A stretch of 48,097 bases of DNA from Clostridia bacterium (lineage in GTDB: Bacteria > Bacillota > Clostridia > UBA1381 > UBA9506), in the NCBI GenBank assembly GCA_017415145.1, contig JAFQJE010000028.1, forward strand, positions 1 to 48,097. The letters run 5' to 3'. Below are positions 15,657-24,958 of the stretch, one piece after another (positions within the stretch are counted from its first letter, which is position 1; the number at the start of each line of letters is the position of its first letter). A model generated the notes under the pieces. The model did no database searches. It was not told the DNA's origin and saw only the letters and a list, made by a program, of their open reading frames with translations. The position numbers were made by a program, and so were the translations under genes.

Positions 15657-17435
15657 TTACTGCGCTATTCTTTTGTTTGTTACTGCCTTGATTACAAAAA
15701 GTGTTGCAACCATAGCTACAATTGCCAAAGGCAATACGATTAACCAGCTTTGTACAAAGCCTGCAACAACATATGCAACAAATGATACTGCGGCAACTGT
15801 CAAAGCATAAGGCAACTGTGTTGAAACGTGGTTGATATGGTTACTTTTAGCACCTGCAGATGACATAATTGTTGTATCTGAAATAGGTGAGCAATGGTCA
15901 CCGCAAACTGCACCAGCAAGACACGCTGAAATACCTATTGTAAGGATTTCTGAGTTAGCTGAGAACACCGATACAACGATAGGAATTAAAATACCGAATG
16001 TTCCCCATGATGTACCTGTTGAGAACGCAAGACCAATTGCAACCAAGAAAATGATAGCAGGTAAAAGGTTCGTTAACCCTGCTGCTGCACCTTCCATAAG
16101 CTCTGCAACATAAACATCAGCACCAAGCATACCTGTAAGACCAGAGAGTGTCCATGCAAATGTTAAAATCAAGATGGGAGGTACCATGGCCTTAAAACCT
16201 TCGGGTACACATTCCATTGCTTCTTTAAATGTTAATACCTTTCGACAAAGGAGATAAATGATACTGATTACCAATGCAATAATAGCACCCCAAGAAAGAG
16301 CAACTGATGCGTCACATCCTGCAAAAGCATCGATGAATGATGCTCCGTCTGTGAAGAATCCGCCTGAATATAACATACCTACTACACATGAAACAATCAA
16401 TACAATAACAGGGAGAACCAAATCCCATACGCTGAGTTTTTTACCGTCAGCAACCACTTCTTCTGTTTCTTCTGTTGCATCAGGGTCTGAGTGAAGGTCG
16501 CCGTTTAATGCATTCCATTCGTGCTTTCTCATGGGACCGTAATCAAACTTCATCAATGAAATCGCAATTATCATAACGATTGTGAGCAATGAATAGAAGT
16601 TATAAGGAATAGCACTGATGAAAAGTTCTAAGCCGTTCTGTCCTTCCACAACGCCTGAAACTGCTGCCGCCCATGATGAAATGGGAGCAATCATACATAT
16701 AGGCGCTGCTGTTGCATCAATTAAATATGCAAGCTTTGCACGTGAGATTTTCTGATTATCTGTAACAGGACGCATAACTGAACCAACTGTTAAGCAGTTG
16801 AAATAGTCATCTACGAAAATCAAAATACCTAAAGCAAATGTAGCAAGCTGAGCTCCCACTTTTGTCTTTACGTGCTTTTTGGTCCATTCGCCGAACGCAC
16901 GGGAACCGCCTGCTTTATTAACAAGTGCAACAATGATACCCAATAATACTAAGAATATTAAGATACCAACATTCCATGAGTCTGCAAGACTTGAAATAAA
17001 TCCGTCATTTAATACTGTATTTAATGTTGCAATAGGTTTAAAGTCTGTAACAAGCAGTGCTGCTGCCACAATACCTACAAAAAGTGAGCTGTAAACTTCC
17101 TTTGTAACAAGTGCTAAAATAATAGCAATTACAGGAGGCATAAGTGCCATAATGGTCTTATAGTACCCGCTTATCGCATCTACTGCACCTGTGCCCGCAC
17201 AAGCACCACATTGTGTTTTGCCTACTCCGCCATTACCTGCACACTTAGAGCACATTTCTCCATCAATTTCGCCTGTTGACTCACAGGCGTTACAGCTGTA
17301 TTCCGAAACAACACCTGCACCTGCACAAGTATCACATTCAACTGTTGAAGCCTGAGAAAGTGTCATAGCACAAACTACGAATACAACGAGGACAACTGCT
17401 ACGGTAATAAGATTTACCAGAGTTTTTTTCTTCAT
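15657..17435 (-). CDS. NhaC-family Na+/H+ antiporter with N-terminal DnaJ-type zinc-finger segment
   Basis: A 592-residue membrane protein. From about residue 95 it follows the NhaC antiporter family (MPPVIAIILALVTKEV, FVDDYFNCLTVGSVMRP, STGTSWGTFGILIPI, GDHCSPISDTT), which exchanges Na+ for H+ or related substrates. Before that come a membrane span (about 7-27) and a segment with four CxxCxGxG-like units: Cys 34/37, 48/51, 62/65 and 76/79, the pattern of the DnaJ zinc-binding domain. By the positive-inside rule this segment lies outside the cell. The ATG at 17435 has AAAGGGG upstream; a frame to 17537 would cover the promoter. The transported substrate is inferred from the family only. Confidence 0.88.
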   Translation of the reverse strand: MKKKTLVNLITVAVVLVVFVVCAMTLSQASTVECDTCAGAGVVSEYSCNACESTGEIDGEMCSKCAGNGGVGKTQCGACAGTGAVDAISGYYKTIMALMPPVIAIILALVTKEVYSSLFVGIVAAALLVTDFKPIATLNTVLNDGFISSLADSWNVGILIFLVLLGIIVALVNKAGGSRAFGEWTKKHVKTKVGAQLATFALGILIFVDDYFNCLTVGSVMRPVTDNQKISRAKLAYLIDATAAPICMIAPISSWAAAVSGVVEGQNGLELFISAIPYNFYSLLTIVMIIAISLMKFDYGPMRKHEWNALNGDLHSDPDATEETEEVVADGKKLSVWDLVLPVIVLIVSCVVGMLYSGGFFTDGASFIDAFAGCDASVALSWGAIIALVISIIYLLCRKVLTFKEAMECVPEGFKAMVPPILILTFAWTLSGLTGMLGADVYVAELMEGAAAGLTNLLPAIIFLVAIGLAFSTGTSWGTFGILIPIVVSVFSANSEILTIGISACLAGAVCGDHCSPISDTTIMSSAGAKSNHINHVSTQLPYALTVAAVSFVAYVVAGFVQSWLIVLPLAIVAMVATLFVIKAVTNKRIAQ

Positions 17436-17490
17436 TTGTAATTCCCCTTTATGTAATTTCTTGATAAGTAAATTTTTACCTAACACTCTA

Positions 17491-17519
17491 ATTATAGTAT
17501 TTTCTGTCGATATTGTCAA
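17491..17519 (-). promoter_or_regulatory. Sigma-A promoter of the nhaC-type gene
   Basis: Minus strand: TTGACA (17519-17514), 17-nt spacer, TATAAT (17496-17491). Perfect boxes imply strong vegetative expression. Confidence 0.88.
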
Positions 17520-17554
17520 TGTTTTTCGGTATTTCAAAAAAACAAAGACAAACA

Positions 17555-17583
17555 GTCATAATGTGAAATTCTCCACATATCAT
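17555..17583 (+). promoter_or_regulatory. Sigma-E-like promoter of spoIVA
   Basis: GTCATAAT (17555-17562), 13-nt spacer, CATATCAT (17576-17583). This fits the mother-cell sigma-E pattern (-35 with ATA core, -10 CATANNNT), as expected since spoIVA is sigma-E controlled in Bacillus. No good sigma-A promoter faces this way. Confidence 0.55.
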
Positions 17584-17622
17584 ATAACAAACATCAAATT
17601 ACAAGCAATGGAGGAATTGGAA

Positions 17623-19101
17623 ATGTCAGAATACAACATCTATAAAGATATCGCCGAACGTACAGGCGGAGATGTTTACCTTGGCGTGGTAGGACCTGTG
17701 AGAACAGGTAAATCTACTTTTATAAAGAAGTTTATGGATTTGTTCGTAATTCCAAACATGGAGGACGAAAATGAAATTCAGCGTGCAAACGATGAGCTTC
17801 CTCAAAGCGCAGGCGGCAAAACCATCATGACAACAGAACCGAAATTTATTCCCAATGAGGCAGTGGAAATAAACGCTACCGATGCTGCCAAAATGCGCGT
17901 ACGTCTTATTGACTGCGTAGGTTACATAGTTCCACAGGCACTGGGACACACCGAAGACGGCAAAGAACGCCTTGTGAACACTCCATGGAGCGAGGAGCCT
18001 ATGGAATTTGGCAAAGCTGCTGAAATAGGTACAAAAAAGGTCATTTGTGACCATTCCACCATAGGGCTTTTAGTCACAACTGACGGAAGTATAACAGACA
18101 TTGCCCGTGATGATTATGTCGAGGCAGAAGCACGTGTTGCAAATGAATTAACCGCTCAGGGCAAGCCCTTTGTAATCATTTTAAACACCCGCTACCCCAC
18201 TATGCCAGAAACGGAAGAGCTCCGTGCTTTTCTTTCGCAAAAGTACAACGCTCCCGTGGTTGCAGTAAACTGTCTTGAACTTGATGATGCCGGAATTAAA
18301 AAAATATTAGAGCAGGTATTAATGTCATTCCCTGTTACAGAAATTGCAATAAAGCTCCCCGAATGGGTTGAAGCATTACATGACGACCACGATATCAAAA
18401 ACGTACTATTTTCAAATTGTTTTGGCGCAACACAGAATGTTGCAACTCTCAATGATTTGGAATATTCTTTGAATCTCATGTGCCAATGCGACTATGTAGA
18501 TAACGCATCAATTTCAAATATTGACTTAGGGTGCGGAAAAGCGGAAATAGAAATTACCGTTCCCAAGGACTTATATTACAAGGTAGTACGCGAAATCTCA
18601 GGCTTTGACGTTTCAAGCGAGAGCAAGCTATTAAACCTGCTTTCTGAATTATCTGATGTAAAACGTAAATATGACAAAATTCAGATTGCACTTACCGAGG
18701 TTGAAAATAAGGGTTATGGTATCGTCACACCCTCAATTGATGAAATGAGCTTAGAAGAGCCTGAAATCGTACGTCAGGGCAGTCGTTTCGGCGTAAAACT
18801 CAAGGCTTCAGCTCCTTCAATTCATATGATTAAAGCTGATATTGAAACCGAGGTTTGTCCTATTGTAGGAACAGAAAAACAGTCTGAAGAGCTTGTTCGC
18901 TATCTTCTTTCTGAATTTGAATCTAATCCTGCTGAAATCTGGCAATCAAACATTTTCGGAAAATCTTTACACGAGCTTGTAAACGAAGGGCTTAACAACA
19001 AGTTAAACCGTATGCCTGATGAAGCTCAAATCAAACTTCAGGAAACCTTACAGAAAATTATCAACGAAGGCTCAGGCGGACTTATCTGCATAATTTTATA
19101 A
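17623..19101 (+). CDS. spoIVA: Stage IV sporulation protein A (spore coat morphogenetic ATPase)
   Basis: Mother-cell protein that hydrolyses ATP and polymerises on the forespore surface to found the coat basement layer. The 492 residues equal the Bacillus protein's length. It starts with the typical EYNIYKDIAERTGGDVYLGV segment; the Walker A GPVRTGKS is at 24-31, a DCVGY-type segment follows, and the C-terminal GGLICIIL is the conserved membrane-anchoring end. The ATG at 17623 has GGAGG eight bases upstream; a longer frame from 17461 would begin inside the divergent promoter. Strong evidence for spore formation. Confidence 0.97.
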   Translation: MSEYNIYKDIAERTGGDVYLGVVGPVRTGKSTFIKKFMDLFVIPNMEDENEIQRANDELPQSAGGKTIMTTEPKFIPNEAVEINATDAAKMRVRLIDCVGYIVPQALGHTEDGKERLVNTPWSEEPMEFGKAAEIGTKKVICDHSTIGLLVTTDGSITDIARDDYVEAEARVANELTAQGKPFVIILNTRYPTMPETEELRAFLSQKYNAPVVAVNCLELDDAGIKKILEQVLMSFPVTEIAIKLPEWVEALHDDHDIKNVLFSNCFGATQNVATLNDLEYSLNLMCQCDYVDNASISNIDLGCGKAEIEITVPKDLYYKVVREISGFDVSSESKLLNLLSELSDVKRKYDKIQIALTEVENKGYGIVTPSIDEMSLEEPEIVRQGSRFGVKLKASAPSIHMIKADIETEVCPIVGTEKQSEELVRYLLSEFESNPAEIWQSNIFGKSLHELVNEGLNNKLNRMPDEAQIKLQETLQKIINEGSGGLICIIL

Positions 19102-19140
19102 ATCAAAAGAACTCGTGATGTCACGAGTTCTTTTGATTTA
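19099..19140. terminator. Bidirectional terminator between spoIVA and nadE
   Basis: About 20 perfect base pairs around a TG centre (19099-19118 with 19121-19140), with A-rich and T-rich outer arms. It spans the nadE stop codon. Confidence 0.9.
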
Positions 19141-19881
19141 TATTTCAGGCTCAAATATTGGCATCATTTCTAATTTGAAAAGATTGTTCTTGTGCTTTGT
19201 ATCAATAAGCTCTTTGGTCTTTTCGTCATCAATTTTTCCTTCACGTATATATCTGTCCAAAACCGCGTAAGTAAAACCTAAGTTTTCTTCATCGGTTTTG
19301 CCGCAAAGCCCATCAATAGGCACCTTATCCACAAGCACATCGGGAAGTCCTAAAATTCTGCCGATTTGTTTTACTTCTGTTACTGTAAGCTTTGACATAG
19401 GAGAAAAATCTCCTGCCGCATCGCCATAGCGGGTTGAGTACCCTACCCAATCCTCTGAAAGATTGCAGGTGTTTACTACTCTTCCGTTATTGCTCTGTGA
19501 TACAGCATAAAGAGTTGTCATCCTGATTCTGGGCGGAATGTTTGTTCGCGTCTGAGTTGATATTTCCATTGAGCCTTCAAGACTTTTTATTACTCCGTCA
19601 ACAGCTTCTTTTACATTTATGACAAAATGTTTTATTCCAAGATGTTTTACTAAAAGCTCTGCCATGTCTATATCGTGTTGCTCACCGCATGGCATCAAAA
19701 CACCTATAACACGCTCACGACCTAGGGCTTCAACACAAAGTGCCGCCGCAACAGAGGAATCCTTTCCACCTGAAATACCGATTATTGCGTTACATCCCTT
19801 ACCGTTTTCTTCAAAGAACTTTCTTATCCATTCTACACAATCATTTTTTACCTTTACTGCATCAAACATAAAATCACTCAC
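19138..19881 (-). CDS. nadE: NH3-dependent NAD+ synthetase
   Basis: Amidates deamido-NAD to NAD+ with ATP and ammonia. The PP-loop SGGKDSS is at residues 37-43; further family motifs are TRYGDAAGDFSPMSKLTVTEV and GLCGKTDEENLGFTY. At 247 residues it has no glutaminase domain, so it is the ammonia-dependent short form. The frame begins at GTG 19881; an ATG four codons later (19869) is an alternative, and neither has a strong ribosome binding site. It follows the LTA-synthase-like gene by two bases, so translation may be coupled. Confidence 0.92.
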   Translation of the reverse strand: MSDFMFDAVKVKNDCVEWIRKFFEENGKGCNAIIGISGGKDSSVAAALCVEALGRERVIGVLMPCGEQHDIDMAELLVKHLGIKHFVINVKEAVDGVIKSLEGSMEISTQTRTNIPPRIRMTTLYAVSQSNNGRVVNTCNLSEDWVGYSTRYGDAAGDFSPMSKLTVTEVKQIGRILGLPDVLVDKVPIDGLCGKTDEENLGFTYAVLDRYIREGKIDDEKTKELIDTKHKNNLFKLEMMPIFEPEI

Positions 19882-19883
19882 TT

Positions 19884-21392
19884 TTAATTAATCATAAACT
19901 TTTTTATATAATAATTTGAACTAAACAGAAGCTCACGGTCAAACTCTTCATATCCCATTTTTTCCGCCAACGTGGGTAAATCAGAAAACAGGTTAGTACC
20001 AAGTCCCAATCTGTTTCCTTTTATTTCACATCCCATAGCTGCAAGAGTCGTAGGAAATAAATCAAGGCTTGTAAATGTTCTGTTATTATAATTTTTTCCT
20101 GCTACTGATGAATTTATAAAACAATTATATACTCTTCGGTCATAATTATCACTGACATTTTTCCTTATATACTGATAATCCATGCTCAAATGGTCGCCGC
20201 ATATCACTATTGTTGTATTCTCATAAAAATCTTGTTTCGTTATCCAATTTATAAAATTTTCAACCTGTCGGCTGGCACAGGAAATTACGTTATCATAGGG
20301 CTCTTCATAGATATCTCTACACAATTCACAGTTATAACCATCAGGAAAATGGGTATCAGCTGTGAGCAAAGTAAATGAAAAAGGTTCACCCGACTTTGCA
20401 AGCTCACCGAGCTTATCCTTTGCATATTCATAAACATATCTATCTTCCATGCCCCACCAGACGTAATAATCATCATCAACTACATTATCTTTTTTTGCCG
20501 TTGTAATATCATATATGTAGTCTGTTTTGTGTCCTTTATAATATACATCTCTGTTAGCATATGAGCTGTCCGAACCCATCATAACCGCTTGCGTATAGCC
20601 GTTTTGGTGCAAAATATCAGAAAGAGCAACTATTCCGGGCATAAATACATCTTTTCCATATTCGTTATTTTCAAGCACACCAGATGAGCCTTTTAATGGA
20701 ATGCCTGAGCTTTGTGCAACCATTCCCGCTACCGTCCAGCCTGTACCGCTTGGAGTTAAAAAACCGCCAACATCCTCATTATGGGAAAAGCATATATTCT
20801 CTTCTGCAAGCCGTGATAACTCAGAAATAATATTTTCCGGCAATGCACCACCTTCTGCTGACGCCAAATATGTAGTTTCCATAGATTCTAAGAATATATA
20901 AATAAGATTTCTCTTTTCCTCGGGAAAAACTATATTATCTTTATCAGGTTCAACAAAATATTCTTCATAAATAGTTGATTGGTGCATCAGCTTATTGATA
21001 TACCCAAAGATATTTACCTTATTTCCAGCAACCGTAAAAAATATAAATGCTATGACGAGAGCAATCACATTCTTACACCAATGCTCTATTTGTATGAAAT
21101 ATATCAAAAAAATCAGCAATCCACCACAGAGCACAGAAGGGATGAGGCTCTCTTTTAAAAAGCTTGCCAACAATCCTCCGTCTACACCCTGCATATTGGA
21201 TAGAAGAGTGAATAACACCGAATCAAAACCGGTATCTCCGTAATGTCTGATATACCACATAGCAGAAAAAGATAACAAAAGTGCAAAAAACGTAACTGTT
21301 GAACATACAATACCTAAGATAACACCTAAAATGTTTCCCTGTTTTCTACATACATCGTTTCCTACTGCCAACTCCGTTTTTGACACCACCAT
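19884..21392 (-). CDS. LTA synthase / phosphoglycerol transferase family membrane sulfatase-fold enzyme
   Basis: A 502-residue protein with four or more N-terminal membrane spans (to about residue 125), then an extracellular alkaline-phosphatase/sulfatase-fold domain. The domain starts with NLIYIFLESMETTY (metal-binding Glu) and has TPSGTGWTVAGM, where a Thr nucleophile is expected, plus GSDSSYANRD and TADTHFPDGY and ICGDHLSM for metal ligands. The family polymerises glycerol phosphate from phosphatidylglycerol or decorates surface glycans; which applies here is unknown. AGGAGG precedes the ATG. It shares a unit with nadE and diverges from aroB. Confidence 0.87.
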   Translation of the reverse strand: MVVSKTELAVGNDVCRKQGNILGVILGIVCSTVTFFALLLSFSAMWYIRHYGDTGFDSVLFTLLSNMQGVDGGLLASFLKESLIPSVLCGGLLIFLIYFIQIEHWCKNVIALVIAFIFFTVAGNKVNIFGYINKLMHQSTIYEEYFVEPDKDNIVFPEEKRNLIYIFLESMETTYLASAEGGALPENIISELSRLAEENICFSHNEDVGGFLTPSGTGWTVAGMVAQSSGIPLKGSSGVLENNEYGKDVFMPGIVALSDILHQNGYTQAVMMGSDSSYANRDVYYKGHKTDYIYDITTAKKDNVVDDDYYVWWGMEDRYVYEYAKDKLGELAKSGEPFSFTLLTADTHFPDGYNCELCRDIYEEPYDNVISCASRQVENFINWITKQDFYENTTIVICGDHLSMDYQYIRKNVSDNYDRRVYNCFINSSVAGKNYNNRTFTSLDLFPTTLAAMGCEIKGNRLGLGTNLFSDLPTLAEKMGYEEFDRELLFSSNYYIKKFMIN

Positions 21393-21424
21393 TATCCCTC
21401 CTTTACTGCTGGATATTCATACAC

Positions 21425-21453
21425 ATAATAGCACACGAGCAGACAAAATTCAA
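21425..21453 (-). promoter_or_regulatory. Promoter of the LTA-synthase-like gene and nadE
   Basis: Minus strand: TTGAAT (21453-21448), 17-nt spacer, TATTAT (21430-21425) with extended TGC. Confidence 0.72.
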
Positions 21454-21460
21454 GTTAATA

Positions 21461-21489
21461 TTGTGTTTTATGTTGGTATATGATATAAT
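21461..21489 (+). promoter_or_regulatory. Promoter of aroB
   Basis: TTGTGT (21461-21466), 17-nt spacer, TATAAT (21484-21489) with extended TGA. Its -35 lies only 7 bp from the -35 of the divergent promoter, so the two may compete. Confidence 0.75.
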
Positions 21490-21538
21490 ACCTTTAATAT
21501 TTTAAAAGGGAATATATTATCGGAAAGAAAGTGCGTTA

Positions 21539-22603
21539 ATGAAACTAGATGTTAAAACGAAGGAACATAGCTATGATATCATAATAGGCAAAGGTATTTT
21601 AAAAAACTGTGCCTCTTATATAGTAAACACAGGAAAATCTCCTGCTAAAATTTTAATAGTAACCGATGAGAACGTGGCACAGTTTTATGGCGATACAGTT
21701 TGCGAGTCACTTAAAACAATTGCCGAAGTTAAGCTTGTTGTATTACCTGCAGGAGAAACTACAAAATCTTTAGGGTATTTAAGCGACTTATATGACGAAG
21801 CTTTTTCCTTCGGTATGACCCGCACTGACTTAGCGGTGGCATTGGGCGGCGGTGTTATAGGTGACCTTACCGGTTTTTTTGCTTCGACTGTTTTAAGGGG
21901 TATCGACGTTGTGCAAATTCCCACCACCCTTTTATCACAGGTGGACAGTTCCGTAGGAGGGAAAACCGCCATAGATGTTTCCTGGGGTAAAAATTTAGTA
22001 GGAACATTTTACCAACCCTCGCTGGTTATTGCAGATACTGCCACTCTTGATACTCTTCCCGATGAAGAATTTTCTTCAGGTCTTGCAGAGGTTATAAAAT
22101 ACGGATGTATCTGGGACAAAGATTTCTTTGATAAAATAAATTCAGCGGCTGACCGCAAAGGTCTGATGAAAATAATTGACGAAATCGTATATACGTGTTG
22201 TGACATCAAGCGTCAGGTGGTAGAACAGGATGAACTCGACACAGCACTTCGTATGATTTTAAACTTTGGTCACACAGCAGGTCACATTGTGGAAAAGGCC
22301 TACAACTACACTGGCTACACCCACGGCGAAGCAGTGGCATTTGGTATGATAATCGCTGCACGCTTAGGTGAAAGGTTAGGAATTACGGAAGAGGGTACAA
22401 CAAAAAGAATTGAAGAAACTATTAAAAAATTTCAACTTCCCTATGACATAAAAATAACTCACGAGGCTTTGTCAGGAATCACACTTGACAAAAAAACCTC
22501 AGGAAACAGTATTTCTGTAATACTCCTTGACAAAATTGGAAAATTCAATATGCACAAAATGTCCACGACAGAGTATGTGGAGCTTTTAAAAGAAATATGG
22601 TAA
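21539..22603 (+). CDS. aroB: 3-dehydroquinate synthase
   Basis: Second step of the shikimate pathway: cyclises DAHP to 3-dehydroquinate with NAD+ and a divalent metal. The 354 residues contain ALGGGVIGDLTGFFAST, IPTTLLSQVDSSVGGKTAID, the LNFGHTAGHIVE metal ligands and YTHGEAVAFGM. Length is typical. The ribosome binding site is weak (GGAAAG about 11 bases upstream). It stands alone; no other aro gene is nearby. Confidence 0.96.
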   Translation: MKLDVKTKEHSYDIIIGKGILKNCASYIVNTGKSPAKILIVTDENVAQFYGDTVCESLKTIAEVKLVVLPAGETTKSLGYLSDLYDEAFSFGMTRTDLAVALGGGVIGDLTGFFASTVLRGIDVVQIPTTLLSQVDSSVGGKTAIDVSWGKNLVGTFYQPSLVIADTATLDTLPDEEFSSGLAEVIKYGCIWDKDFFDKINSAADRKGLMKIIDEIVYTCCDIKRQVVEQDELDTALRMILNFGHTAGHIVEKAYNYTGYTHGEAVAFGMIIAARLGERLGITEEGTTKRIEETIKKFQLPYDIKITHEALSGITLDKKTSGNSISVILLDKIGKFNMHKMSTTEYVELLKEIW

Positions 22604-22610
22604 AAAAGAT

Positions 22611-22643
22611 GCGGCAAAACAAAATTGTTTTGCCGCGATTTTT
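22611..22643 (+). terminator. Terminator of aroB
   Basis: A 10-bp stem GCGGCAAAAC/GTTTTGCCGC (22611-22620 with 22627-22636), 6-nt loop, followed by a five-T run. It lies between the convergent aroB and GH28-like genes. Confidence 0.87.
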
Positions 22644-22657
22644 ATTCGTATATTTTC

Positions 22658-24925
22658 TTATATAAACTGTACATTCTCAGCATCTTCTGTGTATATTTCA
22701 TCTCTGATATCAGGAGCTTTGTAGGTGAGCTCCACATTTTCAATAGTAACACCTGATGCATGTCGAATATAAATACCCTTAGCAGGAACAGGGTCAAATC
22801 GATGGAATTCAGGATAAAGGGTACCCATTTCACGAACATTGAATTCCCAGTTTTCGTCCGTAAATCCTCCGGGAAGGTCTATTTCCATATTCTTTAGTGA
22901 TATATTCTGAATTTTTGCTTTTTCGGAGCCTGATATAATGATTCCGCCCAAAGCTTCACACCAGTCGCCGTAATCATAGAGGCTCTTTAAAAATTCTTCA
23001 GGATCTCCTTCTTTTCCGCCATCTATACCAATATTGTAGTATCCTCTTGATGGTGCCTTGATAACGTCGGCAATAAGTCCGTCAATCTCTAAATTTATAA
23101 TGTTTGAGGGTGTGTCCTTCTTTTCTCCTGCATATTCACGTTGTCTTAACCCCGCCGAGATAAAGATAGGACCTGTACAATTATCCATTTTTACATTTTT
23201 TATTTTTACGTCCTTGGCAACAGCACCGTCAGTAACAGTAATTTTGATACCACACGCCAAAACATCATAGAAATAACAATCTTCACATACAATGTTTTCG
23301 TAATCTCCCACAGATTCCGTACCTATTTTAAAACCACCACATTCTGTTGAAATCTTACAGTTTTTCACATATATATCACGGCACACACGTCTGGATGTGG
23401 ATTTTAAACAGATAGCATCATCTCCTGACGACACGTCACAATTGATAAGTGTTACATTTTCTGACGAGTCTATATCGATACCGTCATTGTTTTCATTACC
23501 GCGGTTATATACCTTTATACCATGAACATAGACATTTTTACACTTATCAATATGGAAACACCATGAAACTGATTCTTCCATTCTTATATCTGATACCTTT
23601 ATGTCTTCACTGTTTACAAAACGTACTAAAAAAGGTCTGTCGTTGGTTTCTTTATCAAATTCGTGTCCGTTTCCGGTTATTTTTCCGTGTCCGGAAATCT
23701 CAATATTTTTAACATCACAAGCAACTAAAATCGCTTTGCCTCTTATTCTGTTTACAGCATCGACAAAGGTTCCGCCGTAATTAGCATATGCCGAAAGCTC
23801 CGGTATACCTGAGATAACCGCTCCGCGTTTTATAACAATTTTTGAGTTATCTCTTAAGAAGATTGTACCTGTTCTGTAAATACCCGGAGAAAATTTCAGC
23901 ACTGTACCGGTTGCCGCACATTCGTCAATCGCTTTCTGAAGACTCTCAGTATCATCTGTCTTGCCATCGCCTGTTGCACCAAAATCACGCACATCACGCA
24001 TAGTTTCTCTTTTTTTGCGTTTACTGATGACAAAAACAACAATTGCAAGCATGATTAATACAGCAATTCCACCAAATGCAAACACCTTATAATGTCGCAT
24101 CTGAGGCATTCCCTGCGATGCTGATACTAAGTCTATTAATGCATTTATTGAAGCAACAGATGTAATATACTGTCTTGCGGGAAGTCTGCTGAAAATGTGG
24201 TAGTAATTGTCTACCTCGCCTTTTTCTGAAATATATGCCCAGCTACGTTCCCCTGACATTCTCTGCACGTCAACATATATACCGGTTTTTGCCGCCTGGG
24301 CACCTGTCTCGGTTTTCTTTAAAACTATAGAATCGGAAACCTCTAAAAAAGCATCTATATCCATAACCTGTTCTCTTGAATAATCTGTTGCACAAATATA
24401 TATCTTTTCCACATCAGATGTGTCCTCAAGGTTTAAGAACTCAGTAAGCGTTATTTCCTCGCCAGTCAGCTTAATATCTGCATTTAACGCGTCTCTTCTA
24501 ACTGCATCTGCTGCTTCAAATTTTCCTTCATTGAGCATCTTTTCAAAGCGTTCCCACATATCACCTGTGGTTCCCTTTAGCTTCAGTTCTTTAGTATCAT
24601 AACTTGTGGCATTAAAAACATAAATAGGATTATTTTCATCAAAATAAGCAAAAAGATATACATTTTTTGCCATGGGGATAAAGTTCCCCACCACACAGGG
24701 TTTTGAGAAATTTACCCATTCACGTTCATCCATATCTCCCTTAATTACCTTAAAGGGACTGACTAAAACCTGTTCCTTGTCGTATGAAATAAGCTCTGCA
24801 AAAAACACCTTAGCCCCGTCATGAGAAAGCAAATCCTCAGGAACACTTCCGGCAAATGCCGTCATTGGTGTAAGCAAAACCATCATCATAACAATGACAC
24901 TCATAAAACATCTTAATCTTCTCAT
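22658..24925 (-). CDS. Membrane-anchored protein with C-terminal GH28-like (polygalacturonase-type) beta-helix
   Basis: A 755-residue composite. Residues 1-25 are a signal peptide; 26-280 form an unrecognised, probably extracytoplasmic domain; 281-300 is a membrane span followed by KRKKR (302-306). From about 308 the sequence is a complete GH28-like module: VRDFGATGDGKTDDTESLQ, then NNDGID (479-484) and GDD (501-503), which carry the acidic residues, and a FKIGTES segment. The His and Arg-x-Lys motifs of true polygalacturonases are not evident, so activity may differ. Charges predict the beta-helix faces the cytoplasm, which is odd for a pectinase. AGGAGG precedes the ATG. The next gene is a ZIP transporter, 33 bp upstream. 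Confidence 0.8.
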   Translation of the reverse strand: MRRLRCFMSVIVMMMVLLTPMTAFAGSVPEDLLSHDGAKVFFAELISYDKEQVLVSPFKVIKGDMDEREWVNFSKPCVVGNFIPMAKNVYLFAYFDENNPIYVFNATSYDTKELKLKGTTGDMWERFEKMLNEGKFEAADAVRRDALNADIKLTGEEITLTEFLNLEDTSDVEKIYICATDYSREQVMDIDAFLEVSDSIVLKKTETGAQAAKTGIYVDVQRMSGERSWAYISEKGEVDNYYHIFSRLPARQYITSVASINALIDLVSASQGMPQMRHYKVFAFGGIAVLIMLAIVVFVISKRKKRETMRDVRDFGATGDGKTDDTESLQKAIDECAATGTVLKFSPGIYRTGTIFLRDNSKIVIKRGAVISGIPELSAYANYGGTFVDAVNRIRGKAILVACDVKNIEISGHGKITGNGHEFDKETNDRPFLVRFVNSEDIKVSDIRMEESVSWCFHIDKCKNVYVHGIKVYNRGNENNDGIDIDSSENVTLINCDVSSGDDAICLKSTSRRVCRDIYVKNCKISTECGGFKIGTESVGDYENIVCEDCYFYDVLACGIKITVTDGAVAKDVKIKNVKMDNCTGPIFISAGLRQREYAGEKKDTPSNIINLEIDGLIADVIKAPSRGYYNIGIDGGKEGDPEEFLKSLYDYGDWCEALGGIIISGSEKAKIQNISLKNMEIDLPGGFTDENWEFNVREMGTLYPEFHRFDPVPAKGIYIRHASGVTIENVELTYKAPDIRDEIYTEDAENVQFI

Positions 24926-24958
24926 TTCATCCTCCTGGTTTATATATCCTAATTTTAA

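Noticed and set aside
22658-24925. Two genes joined by a sequencing error
   Set aside because: The frame is open throughout with uniform composition, and no ribosome binding site and start are evident at the junction near 24005, so I keep it as one gene, though read-level data would be needed to be sure.
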